47,728 nucleotides of DNA, taken from Pelodictyon luteolum (GTDB lineage: Bacteria; Bacteroidota; Chlorobiia; Chlorobiales; Chlorobiaceae). The position numbers and the translations under genes were made by a program. The notes beneath the pieces are model-generated. The model worked only from the letters and a program-made list of their open reading frames with translations. It searched no databases and was not told the origin of the DNA. Of the stretch, positions 1-7,128 are shown one piece after another. The stretch spans positions 1 through 47,728 of the forward strand of contig DYNE01000014.1 in NCBI GenBank assembly GCA_020721225.1, in the 5' to 3' direction. The first letter of the stretch is position 1. Each line of letters starts with the position of its first letter.

Positions 1-81
1 AATATAAGACTATATTTTATAATATTATAATGGCTTTTCTGTCAGACACTATTTAGAGTTTTTTATTGTTGTCTTAGCCTT
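1..81 (-). other. start of a possible second cassette, no gene visible
   Basis: This AT-rich stretch lies beyond the attC-like site in the minus-strand direction. If the neighbouring structure is an integron cassette, this is the first part of the next one. No start codon with a credible reading frame is visible before the window ends, so no gene is called. Confidence 0.3.
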
Positions 82-218
82 GCCCATAACGGTTTGTCGC
101 TTGGCGAAGAAGTGGATTGCGAAGCACAAAACTTTCTGCCAGCACTGAACTTGATACGAAGCACAAAGCTTCATTTAAGCACTGAACCCGCTTTTTTGCC
201 AAACGACTGTTACCAGCC
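82..218 (-). repeat. attC-like integron recombination site
   Basis: Read on the minus strand, the site opens with GGCTGGTAAC (218-209) and closes with GTTATGGGC (90-82). Inside these, GTCGTTTGGC (207-198) and GCCAAGCGAC (105-96) pair at 9 of 10 positions. This gives the two-step inverted arrangement (outer R, inner L boxes) of an attC site about 137 bp long. The outer GGCTGGTAAC is the exact complement of GTTACCAGCC, which sits at the other end of the cassette (1737-1728). That is what integrase-mediated cassette insertion leaves: the terminal core of a cassette comes from its own attC when circular. The closing GTTATGG differs from the classical GTTRRRY core, so the assignment rests on symmetry, not on a consensus match. 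Confidence 0.65.
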
Positions 219-224
219 GTAATT

Positions 225-1709
225 TTATATTTTGTCAATTAATTTCAATGTTCGATTAACATAAATAAGTAGCTCCTCGTCATTAATAACTTCTCCCCAA
301 GCACTTGTCGAGTCACTATGATGAAACCCTTTAGAATAGTCATTAATTTCTGAAATTTCATCAACAAGTGGTTTTAAACGGAACAGCCTTTCACCTTCTT
401 TACTTTCATTGACTTTTCGAATTACATCTCCTAGCCACTCATTAAATTTAATGTCACGGAAAAACTTAATTCTCAATATTCCTTCAAGAATTGGTCGTAT
501 ACATCTAATAACCTCTCTTTTTTCAAGGTCTGTATTTGAACCATAAATAATGTGATTATTTAAAACTTCAATGTCTTTAAAAACCCCACTCAAAGTTTCT
601 TTTTCAATATCGTGAGTTGCGATTACATTATTGGTTCCTTGTCTAACAATTTTTAAACTTTTTACTTTGCTATAACTAAATCTTTTACATAAATCCTTGG
701 CAAAATTAATGTCGTGAGTAAGTGTTATTAACTGGTTACATTCTTTGGATAATTTAAATAACTGATTAATTGTTGAATTCTTCCGAGCATAGTCAAAACT
801 TGAAATTGGGTCGTCAAATACAATGATTTTATCCGATATAGTTGTGAAGTGTAATTTTGCTAAGAAAAATGAAAACGCTAAAGCACTTTTGTCGCCTTCA
901 CTAAGAGTATATTTAAACGAAGCTCTTACAGCACTATTTTCTTCAAAACCAACCTGATGTCCACTAACTAATAAAAAATAAGAGACGTATTGATTACCAC
1001 TCCCCATGGTTTTAGAGAACTTTTTTATTTCAATATATGGTGTGAAGAATTTCAATTTTTCATTAAGGACCTCAACGTATTTATCGAATATATTTTTTGA
1101 GTATTCACCTAATTCTCGTTGAATGCCTTTTAAATGAATAACGATTTGCTTATAGTCTATATCTAATTTTTTAATTTGTTTAACTAGGAAATCTTTTTCA
1201 CTTTCAGAAATGCTGTTTTTTTGAAATTTAAGTTGGTTTGCAAATCTTTTCCTGTCTCTACGATTTTCTTCTCGAAGTTTGAAAATGTCATCACTCTTTC
1301 TTTTAAGTTTCAATCCTTCTTCTCCTACAATAATCTCAAATAGATTCGATTGACTATTTTTTTCATGAATTGAACCAGTATAGATATTGTCTTCTATAAA
1401 ATGAATGTCAAATACTTCTATATTAGATAGGAATTTGTCCCATTTATTTCCTTTGAATTCGTATGGATTATTTGAATCGTCCAAAAGATTTATTTCCTGA
1501 TCTCCAGCAAAACCAAAAGTCTTTTTCTTTTGAATAAGGTTATTCTTTCCAGATAGAGACCTGAAAATAAGAGTTAACGTTGTTTTACCCGTTCCATTTT
1601 CACCGTAAATCACATTCTCCTTACTTAATTCTCCATCCCATAATTCTCGATTAATTTTATAGTCGAGATATTTTCCAACACCTTTAATTTTAATAATCTT
1701 CTTTATCAT
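225..1709 (-). CDS. AAA/ABC-type ATPase of the AAA_13 (RloC-like) class, cassette cargo
   Basis: The product is a 494-aa soluble ATPase. Walker A GENGTGKTTL lies at residues 36-45. The centre is coiled and rich in lysine and glutamate. An ABC-type signature LSEGDKSALAF is followed by Walker B IIVFDDPISSFD and the switch histidine in ITLTHD. This order is that of the SMC/ABC-like AAA_13 family, which includes the anticodon nuclease RloC and many defence-associated ATPases. The C-terminal 150 residues end with a helical segment containing GFHHSD, and I cannot assign a nuclease to it. I chose the ATG at 1709 because the longer frame to 1793 runs through the cassette boundary at 1737. The DNA is far more AT-rich than the recBCD block, a sign of transfer. 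A defence role is inferred from family and context only. Confidence 0.8.
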   Translation of the reverse strand: MIKKIIKIKGVGKYLDYKINRELWDGELSKENVIYGENGTGKTTLTLIFRSLSGKNNLIQKKKTFGFAGDQEINLLDDSNNPYEFKGNKWDKFLSNIEVFDIHFIEDNIYTGSIHEKNSQSNLFEIIVGEEGLKLKRKSDDIFKLREENRRDRKRFANQLKFQKNSISESEKDFLVKQIKKLDIDYKQIVIHLKGIQRELGEYSKNIFDKYVEVLNEKLKFFTPYIEIKKFSKTMGSGNQYVSYFLLVSGHQVGFEENSAVRASFKYTLSEGDKSALAFSFFLAKLHFTTISDKIIVFDDPISSFDYARKNSTINQLFKLSKECNQLITLTHDINFAKDLCKRFSYSKVKSLKIVRQGTNNVIATHDIEKETLSGVFKDIEVLNNHIIYGSNTDLEKREVIRCIRPILEGILRIKFFRDIKFNEWLGDVIRKVNESKEGERLFRLKPLVDEISEINDYSKGFHHSDSTSAWGEVINDEELLIYVNRTLKLIDKI

Positions 1710-1727
1710 CTTGTGTCTTTTTATTAT

Positions 1728-1737
1728 GGCTGGTAAC
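1728..1737 (-). repeat. cassette left boundary (core-site partner of attC)
   Basis: GTTACCAGCC on the minus strand, 18 nt upstream of the ATPase start codon. It is the perfect complement of the outer arm of the attC-like site at 209-218. In an integron this is where the cassette joins attI or the preceding attC. The segment from here to the recombinase relic (1738-1944) has no gene and could contain attI, but no second attC is visible in it. Confidence 0.55.
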
Positions 1738-1877
1738 TTGTTTATATGCGCTACTCTATTGCGACTTACATCCCATATTAGACGAATAAGCACGACAATG
1801 TAGCGTATTATTGTCCGGCGCGTTCTTCTTGCAGTTACAAATCATCGAATGGGTTTTTAATCTCTAAGGGTAAATTC

Positions 1878-1939
1878 CCCGAAGCTTGCTTCGTAACAGA
1901 TAAAATGGGCTTCCAAATACCTCGCAGCTTGCTGCGAGG
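1878..1939. terminator. two hairpins downstream of the recombinase relic
   Basis: CCTCGCAG (1920-1927) and CTGCGAGG (1932-1939) form a perfect 8-bp stem with a 4-nt loop just after the recombinase stop codon. A second small palindrome, GAAGC-TT-GCTTC, lies near 1880-1892. There is no long T run on either strand, so a termination role is plausible but not shown. Confidence 0.35.
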
Positions 1940-1944
1940 ATGCT

Positions 1945-2036
1945 TTATTTGCTGACATGGGTATAGATTTCGTTGGTCATGTTGCTTTTGTGTCCGAGAA
2001 GTCCCTGAATATACCTGAGGTCAGTTCCCGAGTGCA
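1945..2036 (-). pseudogene. C-terminal relic of a tyrosine recombinase (integrase; IntI or XerD type)
   Basis: About 30 codons are open on the minus strand. They read HSGTDLRYIQGLLGHKSN followed by MTNEIYTHVSK and a TAA stop. This is the highly conserved end of tyrosine recombinases: the LLGH box with its catalytic histidine, then the nucleophile tyrosine in EIYTHV. Everything upstream (active-site Arg, N-terminal core-binding domain) is missing, and the frame hits a stop where sequence resembling DUF4160 begins (near 2040). The gene was therefore cut by the rearrangement that brought in the recD/DUF4160 fragment. Its position directly ahead of a cassette-like unit, in the same orientation, suggests an integron integrase. 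A generic XerD-like or island integrase cannot be excluded from so short a piece. Confidence 0.75.
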
Positions 2037-2049
2037 TTAGATTGCTACC

Positions 2050-2196
2050 TCAATTGCACATTTACAATTATACGCCAAATCTCGCTCAATTCAAACCGAA
2101 TCAAGCCCCCCCATCCTGATATCGGATCATTCTGAAGCAAATTTGCCGCCTCGCTCCGATGGATATGCACGTAGCTGGCTTTCAGCTATCCCGATT
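2050..2196 (-). pseudogene. DUF4160 relic, copy 1
   Basis: On the minus strand a short frame reads YVHIHRSEAANLLQN and, further on, GGLIRFELSEIWRII, before a stop. The intact-looking copy at 5095-5275 has DIHVERDDK and GGFGRFELKEIRGII at the same places, so the two are homologous. DUF4160 proteins are small and are usually paired with DUF2442, possibly in toxin-antitoxin-like modules. This copy lacks both the N-terminus and the C-terminus and lies directly downstream of the recD relic, as copy 2 lies downstream of recD. Confidence 0.65.
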
Positions 2197-2512
2197 TCAT
2201 GACTGTATATTAACCAGCCGCTCCCTCAACCCGCTTCTCAGCTCCGTCCTGCGCCTTACTGCAGCACTGAACACAGGTTCATCGCTCCAGAGCATAACTG
2301 CCTGCCTCGTTCTTGTAATCCCCGTATAGGTCTGTTCCCTTGTCAGCAGAATCGTATCCGCTGGCAGCTGAACCATGTGTACCCTGTCGAACTCCGAACC
2401 CTGGCTTTTTTTATGCATGGTCATGGCGAAAGCGGTTACGTGCGACGGGAGGAAATCCGGGGGGATGAAGCGGACGGTGCCGTCGAGGGCGGCGAAATAT
2501 GCTTTCCGAGAA
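2197..2512 (-). pseudogene. recD 3'-end relic (copy 1)
   Basis: The open frame matches the last 104 codons or so of the intact recD: KAYFAALDGTVRF, FAMTMHKKSQGSEFDR, TYTGITRTRQAV, RSGLRERLVN. DNA identity by eye is roughly 80%, with one 3-nt insertion that adds a lysine inside the helicase motif. Homology stops sharply near 2512, where unrelated sequence starts. Without the Walker A half it cannot encode a helicase. Together with the DUF4160 relic it forms a direct repeat of the segment at about 5157-5577, on the other side of the restriction-modification genes. Confidence 0.85.
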
Positions 2513-2618
2513 TAAAAGACGTAAGTGACTGAGGGAATACAAGTCCAAAACAAATCCTGCTACGTATAATATTTGTAAATCGTCTCGTTTATACTTTTGT
2601 CTTTCAAATAAAAGCGGA

Positions 2619-2657
2619 GCGTATGCTATGCCGAGAGTAGCGAGGCATAGCATACGC
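2619..2657. repeat. perfect 14-bp inverted repeat, 11-nt loop
   Basis: GCGTATGCTATGCC (2619-2632) is followed by an 11-nt loop and its exact complement (2644-2657). It lies between the recD relic and the 3' end of the methyltransferase gene, so it could end transcription of the restriction-modification genes (minus strand) or be a mobile palindrome. No T run follows. Confidence 0.6.
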
Positions 2658-2744
2658 CGGATGCTTTGCATCATATCATTCTCTACTCTTTGCTGGTTTT
2701 AATCGGCGCATTCTGTCCCCAAGTCTTCTTTACTCGACTGGAAG

Positions 2745-3731
2745 TTAACTTATACCGCGTGTTAGCGATTTTGCTTCTTCTAAACTCATGCTTAGCTGTA
2801 TAGGAGTCACATATATTTTTCTTTGTTTACTTGTTAATTGCGATTCATTTCTATCAATTCTATTTTTCATATTTGTATTTGAAATGCTGTCCTTAACATC
2901 AAAATTTGTCAATAATGCTTCGTAAACAGCATTTCTATTATCTTCTTTTGCTCCGACATGATAAAAGTGCTCCATCGTAGATATTTTGCAATTTTTCCAT
3001 ACGGAGAAAACATACTCATTCGTGCGATACTTATTACTAAGCCAGGTTGAAAGAATGTATTTTGCTTTTGATGCCTCTAATCCATTGTTCAATATGAGTT
3101 CTTCTTCCTCAGTCCATGAATCAAAATAGTCTACATGACGACCTAAATATGGAGGATCAGAATATACCAAATCTGTTGGATTAATTTCTTTTACTGTCTC
3201 TTTAAAGTCCTGATTAACAAATGTATAATTTCCCGACTCAATTATTTGAGAAATATAATATACTTGATTTGTTATTTTAGTAACCAATGCCTGCGCGAAC
3301 CTATTAGGCTTTCTACAAAAAGGAACATTAAAACCACCTTTTTTATTAAATCTCATCATTCCGTTAAAGCAAGAACGACTTAAAAACAAAAAATCAAGTG
3401 GATTACCATTTTTGTTAAACCTATCTCGCACGTCATAATAATATTCTCCTTCAGAGTCAAGTAATTTCAAACCCTCTTCAGTTAAATACTTATTAACCAA
3501 CCCGCTTGTAATTTCTTTATTTTGAAGAGCTTTATAGAAATTTATCAAATGAGGATTACTATCACACATTAATGCTCTTTTGGGTCTAATGTTGAATGCT
3601 ACAACTCCAGTACCCATAAAAGGCTCTACCCATCTTTCATATTTTACTCCATCTACATTAGAGCTAATCCAATCTACAAGCTTTGTTTTAATGCCTTGCG
3701 ATTTTATTGGAGGAACAAATATTCTTTTCAT
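2745..3731 (-). CDS. DNA adenine-N6 methyltransferase (predicted GATATC)
   Basis: This 328-aa Dam-type (alpha class) methyltransferase transfers a methyl group from S-adenosylmethionine to adenine N6. The SAM-binding motif appears as EPFMGTG near residues 37-43, and the catalytic motif IV as SDPPYLGR near residue 190. The N-terminal [15 protein letters not shown] fits the family's usual opening. The start overlaps the endonuclease stop codon as TAATG, so the two genes are translated together. M.EcoRV belongs to the same Dam-like family, and the partner enzyme is clearly EcoRV-like, so I predict that it protects GATATC. Low GC relative to the neighbours supports recent acquisition. Confidence 0.9.
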   Translation of the reverse strand: MKRIFVPPIKSQGIKTKLVDWISSNVDGVKYERWVEPFMGTGVVAFNIRPKRALMCDSNPHLINFYKALQNKEITSGLVNKYLTEEGLKLLDSEGEYYYDVRDRFNKNGNPLDFLFLSRSCFNGMMRFNKKGGFNVPFCRKPNRFAQALVTKITNQVYYISQIIESGNYTFVNQDFKETVKEINPTDLVYSDPPYLGRHVDYFDSWTEEEELILNNGLEASKAKYILSTWLSNKYRTNEYVFSVWKNCKISTMEHFYHVGAKEDNRNAVYEALLTNFDVKDSISNTNMKNRIDRNESQLTSKQRKIYVTPIQLSMSLEEAKSLTRGIS

Positions 3732-4633
3732 TATTTTTTCCTCCTTTTCGCCCCTTTAGAAACAACTTTATCAAACAAATCCGTTCTTCCCTTAAATTCA
3801 AGAAAATCCCAAATATTAGTAATTTTAACAGATTTACCTTCTTTAATCATGGTTGCACTTCCATAATTCATCCAGTATTCATCAAACAATTTTTCGCCAA
3901 GTTTACTAAACACTCCATTACCAGATTTTAAATCATCGATATCATTTATAGATCCAATATTAGCAGTGTTACCAGAACCTTGCCTATCGCTTGCTATTTT
4001 CCATTTTGGTGCCGCAAAAAAGTCAAAATCTTTAATTACGGAGGTTATTGATTTTAAATGTTCAAGTTTAGTTATTTTCCTGTCAAATATTGGGTCAGGC
4101 TTATCTCTGTATTGCTCTTGAAGCTCATTAACCTGACAAATCTCTGTTTCAGCCAAATCATTATCAAAATCTGCTCTTGTATAAATTATCCCTAAACAAT
4201 AATGACCAGCATATTGATTGTATGGAAATTGAATATTTTTGTCTTTATCTCGTTCTTTAAAATATGCACCATGACTACCAAGAGTAAAACCGGCTGTAGA
4301 ATTATTTCGTCTAAATGTTGTTTTTAAATCAAGTGCAAATTTGATTTTTTCATTTTGTTTATGAACAAAAGTCAAATCAGGATACCAGTTTTGGTGTTCT
4401 GCTAAAATTATCTTATATCCTATTTTTTCAGCAAATCGCAGAATTTCAGGGAATATATGTATCTCAAGAATTTTCGAAACAATCTTTGTGTCTGATGAAA
4501 TTGTGTAAATATTTTTATAAATATCAATAAATCCTTTTATTGTCCAATCGCCAGTATCTGTAGATACATATTTCTTCAATTCATCAACAAACTCATTTAA
4601 TCCTTTTTCAAAATCTGTTCTATATTTTTCCAT
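3731..4633 (-). CDS. type II restriction endonuclease, EcoRV family (predicted GATATC)
   Basis: The 300-aa protein matches EcoRV along most of its length. Asp86 (in WYPDLTF), Asp102 and Lys104 (in ALDLKTT) reproduce the EcoRV catalytic triad Asp74/Asp90/Lys92 with identical 16- and 2-residue spacing. The segment [11 protein letters not shown] (219-229) matches the EcoRV recognition loop that reads GATATC, and [10 protein letters not shown] matches the dimer-core region. The extra length lies mainly at the N-terminus and after residue 155. The gene precedes and overlaps its methyltransferase, and no separate controller-protein gene is visible. Catalytic and recognition residues are intact, so activity is likely. 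AT-rich composition suggests horizontal transfer. Confidence 0.92.
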   Translation of the reverse strand: MEKYRTDFEKGLNEFVDELKKYVSTDTGDWTIKGFIDIYKNIYTISSDTKIVSKILEIHIFPEILRFAEKIGYKIILAEHQNWYPDLTFVHKQNEKIKFALDLKTTFRRNNSTAGFTLGSHGAYFKERDKDKNIQFPYNQYAGHYCLGIIYTRADFDNDLAETEICQVNELQEQYRDKPDPIFDRKITKLEHLKSITSVIKDFDFFAAPKWKIASDRQGSGNTANIGSINDIDDLKSGNGVFSKLGEKLFDEYWMNYGSATMIKEGKSVKITNIWDFLEFKGRTDLFDKVVSKGAKRRKK

Positions 4634-4817
4634 TTCTATATTTTCTTTTTTATAAAGATAATCAATTATTCACTATATCCGTGCTATGTTTTTTCTGAAA
4701 TTGCGGTTAACGTCTAATGAATAATGAAATTATGTATATTGATCCGTTCTCATAAATTGAGTTTAAATTCACAATTTACTCAATAATTATTGATACACTA
4801 CAATAATGAATTAACGG
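4634..4817. promoter_or_regulatory. AT-rich leader upstream of the restriction-modification genes
   Basis: This 184-bp AT-rich gap lies upstream of the endonuclease (minus strand) and downstream of DUF2442. It must hold the promoter of the restriction-modification operon if that operon has its own. AT-rich hexamers resembling -10 boxes are too frequent to choose one. No C-box-like paired operator was recognised. Confidence 0.3.
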
Positions 4818-5114
4818 TTATGCCCGGCTCTCAAGCCACATTTTAAATGATGCCTGACTTTCACCGGAAGGCTTTCCGGCAAGAAGTCCTTCCACGCTGA
4901 TATCTTCATCAATGTCGGGCCAATGGATTCCATAACCTTTGCCAATCAAACGCCAATTTAGCCGCTCCTCTGCGTTGGCATGTTCAAGTCGCGGAAACCA
5001 GCCCAATGGAACAGATATTGTGCGACCATCACTCAGATCGACGGTAAGTGCATCTTCGGTAACGTGAACGTCCTGAGCGTATGGAAATTCGATTTCAACC
5101 GTTAAAATATTCAT
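4818..5114 (-). CDS. DUF2442 domain protein
   Basis: This is a 98-aa protein starting MNILTVEIEFPYAQDV. It has the DUF2442 pattern: an N-terminal strand, then LTVDLSDGRTISVPLGWFPRL, then WRLIGKGYGIHWPDIDEDISVEGLL. DUF2442 proteins are commonly encoded next to DUF4160 proteins and are thought to act as a pair, possibly toxin-antitoxin-like, though the biochemistry is not established. The start at 5114 was preferred to 5150 because it fits the family length, and the gene then overlaps the DUF4160 stop by 20 nt, showing coupling. The C-terminal KMWLESRA is a short extension. Confidence 0.8.
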   Translation of the reverse strand: MNILTVEIEFPYAQDVHVTEDALTVDLSDGRTISVPLGWFPRLEHANAEERLNWRLIGKGYGIHWPDIDEDISVEGLLAGKPSGESQASFKMWLESRA

Positions 5115-5275
5115 CCCATGCCTCCATACAGAATTCCTGTTGCTTTTCAATGATACCGCGAATCTCTTTCAATTCAAACCGACCGAAGCCTCCGCTATTC
5201 TGGAGACGAATCAGGTAGCGCCAAAACTTCGCAATCTTGTCGTCTCGCTCCACGTGGATGTCTATTGACGGTTCA
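5095..5275 (-). pseudogene. DUF4160 domain protein, N-terminally truncated (copy 2)
   Basis: The recognisable part reads DIHVERDDKIAKFWRYLI, GGFGRFELKEIRGIIEK, CMEAWDEYFNG. Family members normally begin with about 20 more residues ahead of a PPHIHV-like segment. Here that part is replaced by sequence read out of frame from the recD 3' end, and no good start codon or ribosome site exists. The recD stop (5262) falls inside the expected N-terminal region, so a recombination joined the two genes. The same junction occurs in copy 1, so it predates the duplication. It may still be translated by coupling to recD, so truncated-but-expressed is an alternative to pseudogene. Confidence 0.6.
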
Positions 5276-6998
5276 CCAGCATCTCCCTCAACCCGCTCCT
5301 CCGCTCCGTCCTGCGCTTCACCGCTGACGAAAAAACAGCTTCGTCGCTCCACACCGTAACGGCCTGCCGTGCTCTCGTAATGCCTGTATAGATCAGTTCC
5401 CTCGTCAGGAGAAGCGTATCCTCCGGCGGCAGCACCATGAGAACCCTGTCGAACTCCGAGCCCTGGCTTTTGTGCACGGTCATGGCAAAGGCGGTTACGT
5501 GCGCCGGGAGGAACTCCGGGGGGATGGAGCGGACGGTGCCGTCGGGGGCGGCGAAATATGCTTTCTGGTTGCCGGTTTCCGGGTCGGGGAGGATGATGCC
5601 GGTGTCACCGTTGAAGAGTTTGTGGATGTAGTCGTTTTCGGTGACGAGGACCGGTCTGCCCCGGTAGAACGGGGCGTCGGCTTTGAGAAGTCCCGCTTCG
5701 TGGAGCAGGGTTTCGACGGCGTGGTTCATGCCTGCGGCTCCCCAGGGGCCTTCGCGGAGGGCGGTGAGGATGCGGAAGCGCTCGAAGAGGCGCAGGGCTT
5801 CTTCAGGCGTTTCGGCTTCGAGGTATGGGCGGAATCCTTCGAGTACCGGGCTTGCGAGACGCTTCCTGACGGTTTCGCGCGTCGGCGTGGCTTCGAGGGC
5901 GATGGTGCCATCGGCAGGGTCGCCAAGAAGACGAATGGCTTCGCCGGCGTCGCCGCTGTTGATGGCGCGGCTGAGGGCGGCTATGCCGGAACCGTCGCCG
6001 AAACGGTAGTTGCGCTCAAGCACGGTGACGCACCCCTCCACGGCAGAGCCGGACGATTCCGCTGCCCGGCAGATGTCGCCGAGTACTGCTCCGGCTTCGA
6101 CGGAGGCGAGCTGGTCGCGGTCGCCGATGAGGATAAGACGGGCCTGCGGCATGAGCGCCGTGACGAGAGCGGTCATGAGCGGCAGATCGACCATCGAGGC
6201 TTCATCGACGATAACGGCGTCGTACGGCAGCGGATTACGGGCGTTATGGCGAAATCCGGTCGAATTGGGGATGGTGCCGAGCAGCCGGTGAATGGTGGTG
6301 ACCTGGTCGGGCAGGTGGCGTTTCACCTCTTCGGTACACGGCAACGACTCCCGGAGCGAAGCGATCGACGAGGCGAGACGTGCGGCGGCCTTTCCCGTTG
6401 GTGCGGCCATGGCGATGCGCATCCGCTCTCCGCCTGTCTGTTCCAGCAGAAGTCCGAGAATGCGCACCACGGTGGTGGTCTTTCCCGTGCCGGGGCCGCC
6501 GGAGATGACCGAAAAGCCTCTCCGGAGCGCCGTGAGGGCGGCCTGCCGCTGGCGGTCCACCCCCGATTCATCGGGGCCGAAGTAGCGGTCGAGACTTGCG
6601 GCAAGCGCGGCTTCGTCGGGGCTGCCGGGTTCCGATGCTGCGCGGGCGCGAATGGCTTCGGCAAGCTGGAGTTCGTAGCGGAAGTAACGGTAAAGGTAGA
6701 GCCGTCCGGCTTCGTCGAGGATCAGCGGGCGATGCTCCCCCGGCCTGCCGACTGTTGGCAGCGAACGGAGCGCTGCGAGCAGGTTTGCGATACCCGGCAG
6801 GCGCAGCGGTTCCTCCCGGCCCGGAATCCGCACTGGTTGCCCGGCAATCTCTTCGAGGTCGAGGCAGACATGCCCCTGCCCCACCGCCTGGCTGAGCAGC
6901 GAGACCACCGTGCGGAGCACACCGGTTTCCTCCTTTATTCCACGACAGAGGAAAGTTGAGGCTTGACGATCAATGGGTCGTTCGATGAAGTCGATCAT
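5262..6998 (-). CDS. recD: RecD, exodeoxyribonuclease V alpha subunit (5'-3' helicase)
   Basis: The 578-aa protein is the 5'-3' helicase motor of RecBCD, which processes double-strand ends for homologous recombination. Walker A GGPGTGKTTT lies near residue 167. It is followed by VIVDEASMVDL (Walker B), LIGDRDQL (motif III), FAMTVHKSQGSEF (motif V) and YTGITRARQAV (motif VI). Length is close to the 608 aa of the E. coli protein. ATG at 6998 was chosen because GAGGTG precedes it at good spacing; the frame extends to 7139 but that part overlaps recB and a palindrome. It is the last full gene of the recC-recB-recD operon. Its final codons run into the truncated DUF4160 gene, so the very C-terminus may not be ancestral. 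Confidence 0.95.
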   Translation of the reverse strand: MIDFIERPIDRQASTFLCRGIKEETGVLRTVVSLLSQAVGQGHVCLDLEEIAGQPVRIPGREEPLRLPGIANLLAALRSLPTVGRPGEHRPLILDEAGRLYLYRYFRYELQLAEAIRARAASEPGSPDEAALAASLDRYFGPDESGVDRQRQAALTALRRGFSVISGGPGTGKTTTVVRILGLLLEQTGGERMRIAMAAPTGKAAARLASSIASLRESLPCTEEVKRHLPDQVTTIHRLLGTIPNSTGFRHNARNPLPYDAVIVDEASMVDLPLMTALVTALMPQARLILIGDRDQLASVEAGAVLGDICRAAESSGSAVEGCVTVLERNYRFGDGSGIAALSRAINSGDAGEAIRLLGDPADGTIALEATPTRETVRKRLASPVLEGFRPYLEAETPEEALRLFERFRILTALREGPWGAAGMNHAVETLLHEAGLLKADAPFYRGRPVLVTENDYIHKLFNGDTGIILPDPETGNQKAYFAAPDGTVRSIPPEFLPAHVTAFAMTVHKSQGSEFDRVLMVLPPEDTLLLTRELIYTGITRARQAVTVWSDEAVFSSAVKRRTERRSGLREMLVNRQ

Positions 6999-7096
6999 GA
7001 GCACCTCGATGATGTTGTTCCGCGAACCGAGAGGTATCGGTGCTGCTTTCCAACCTGCACTGTGTAATCCGGACAGGACGGTGTTTCGGAATGAAT

Positions 7097-7116
7097 GGCG
7101 GACAGGAATGTCCGCC
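7097..7116. repeat. short perfect palindrome between recB and recD
   Basis: GGCGGACA-GGAA-TGTCCGCC is an 8-bp stem with a 4-nt loop in the 130-bp recB-recD gap. It resembles the repeat units scattered elsewhere in the window (GC-rich stems in spacers). It could attenuate or stabilise the operon mRNA. Confidence 0.45.
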
Positions 7117-7128
7117 CTCCTGTAACCA

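Noticed and set aside
2411-2674. 87-codon frame on the minus strand near the recD relic
   Set aside because: It runs out of frame through the recD-derived sequence and the 14-bp hairpin. It has no ribosome site and no family resemblance.
2745-3731. solitary Dam (GATC) methyltransferase
   Set aside because: It overlaps an EcoRV-type endonuclease gene, so it is a restriction partner. GATC specificity cannot be formally excluded from the sequence.
4690-4820. possible attC or core site beside the restriction-modification genes (GTTAACG, GTTATGCC)
   Set aside because: Isolated GTTA words without paired inverted boxes. No matching partner is present at the other end of the block, so a cassette origin for the restriction genes is not supported.
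5472-6959. 495-codon open frame on the plus strand, opposite recD
   Set aside because: It is antisense to an intact recD with full helicase motifs. High-GC coding DNA keeps the opposite frame open. The translation is low-complexity and matches no family.
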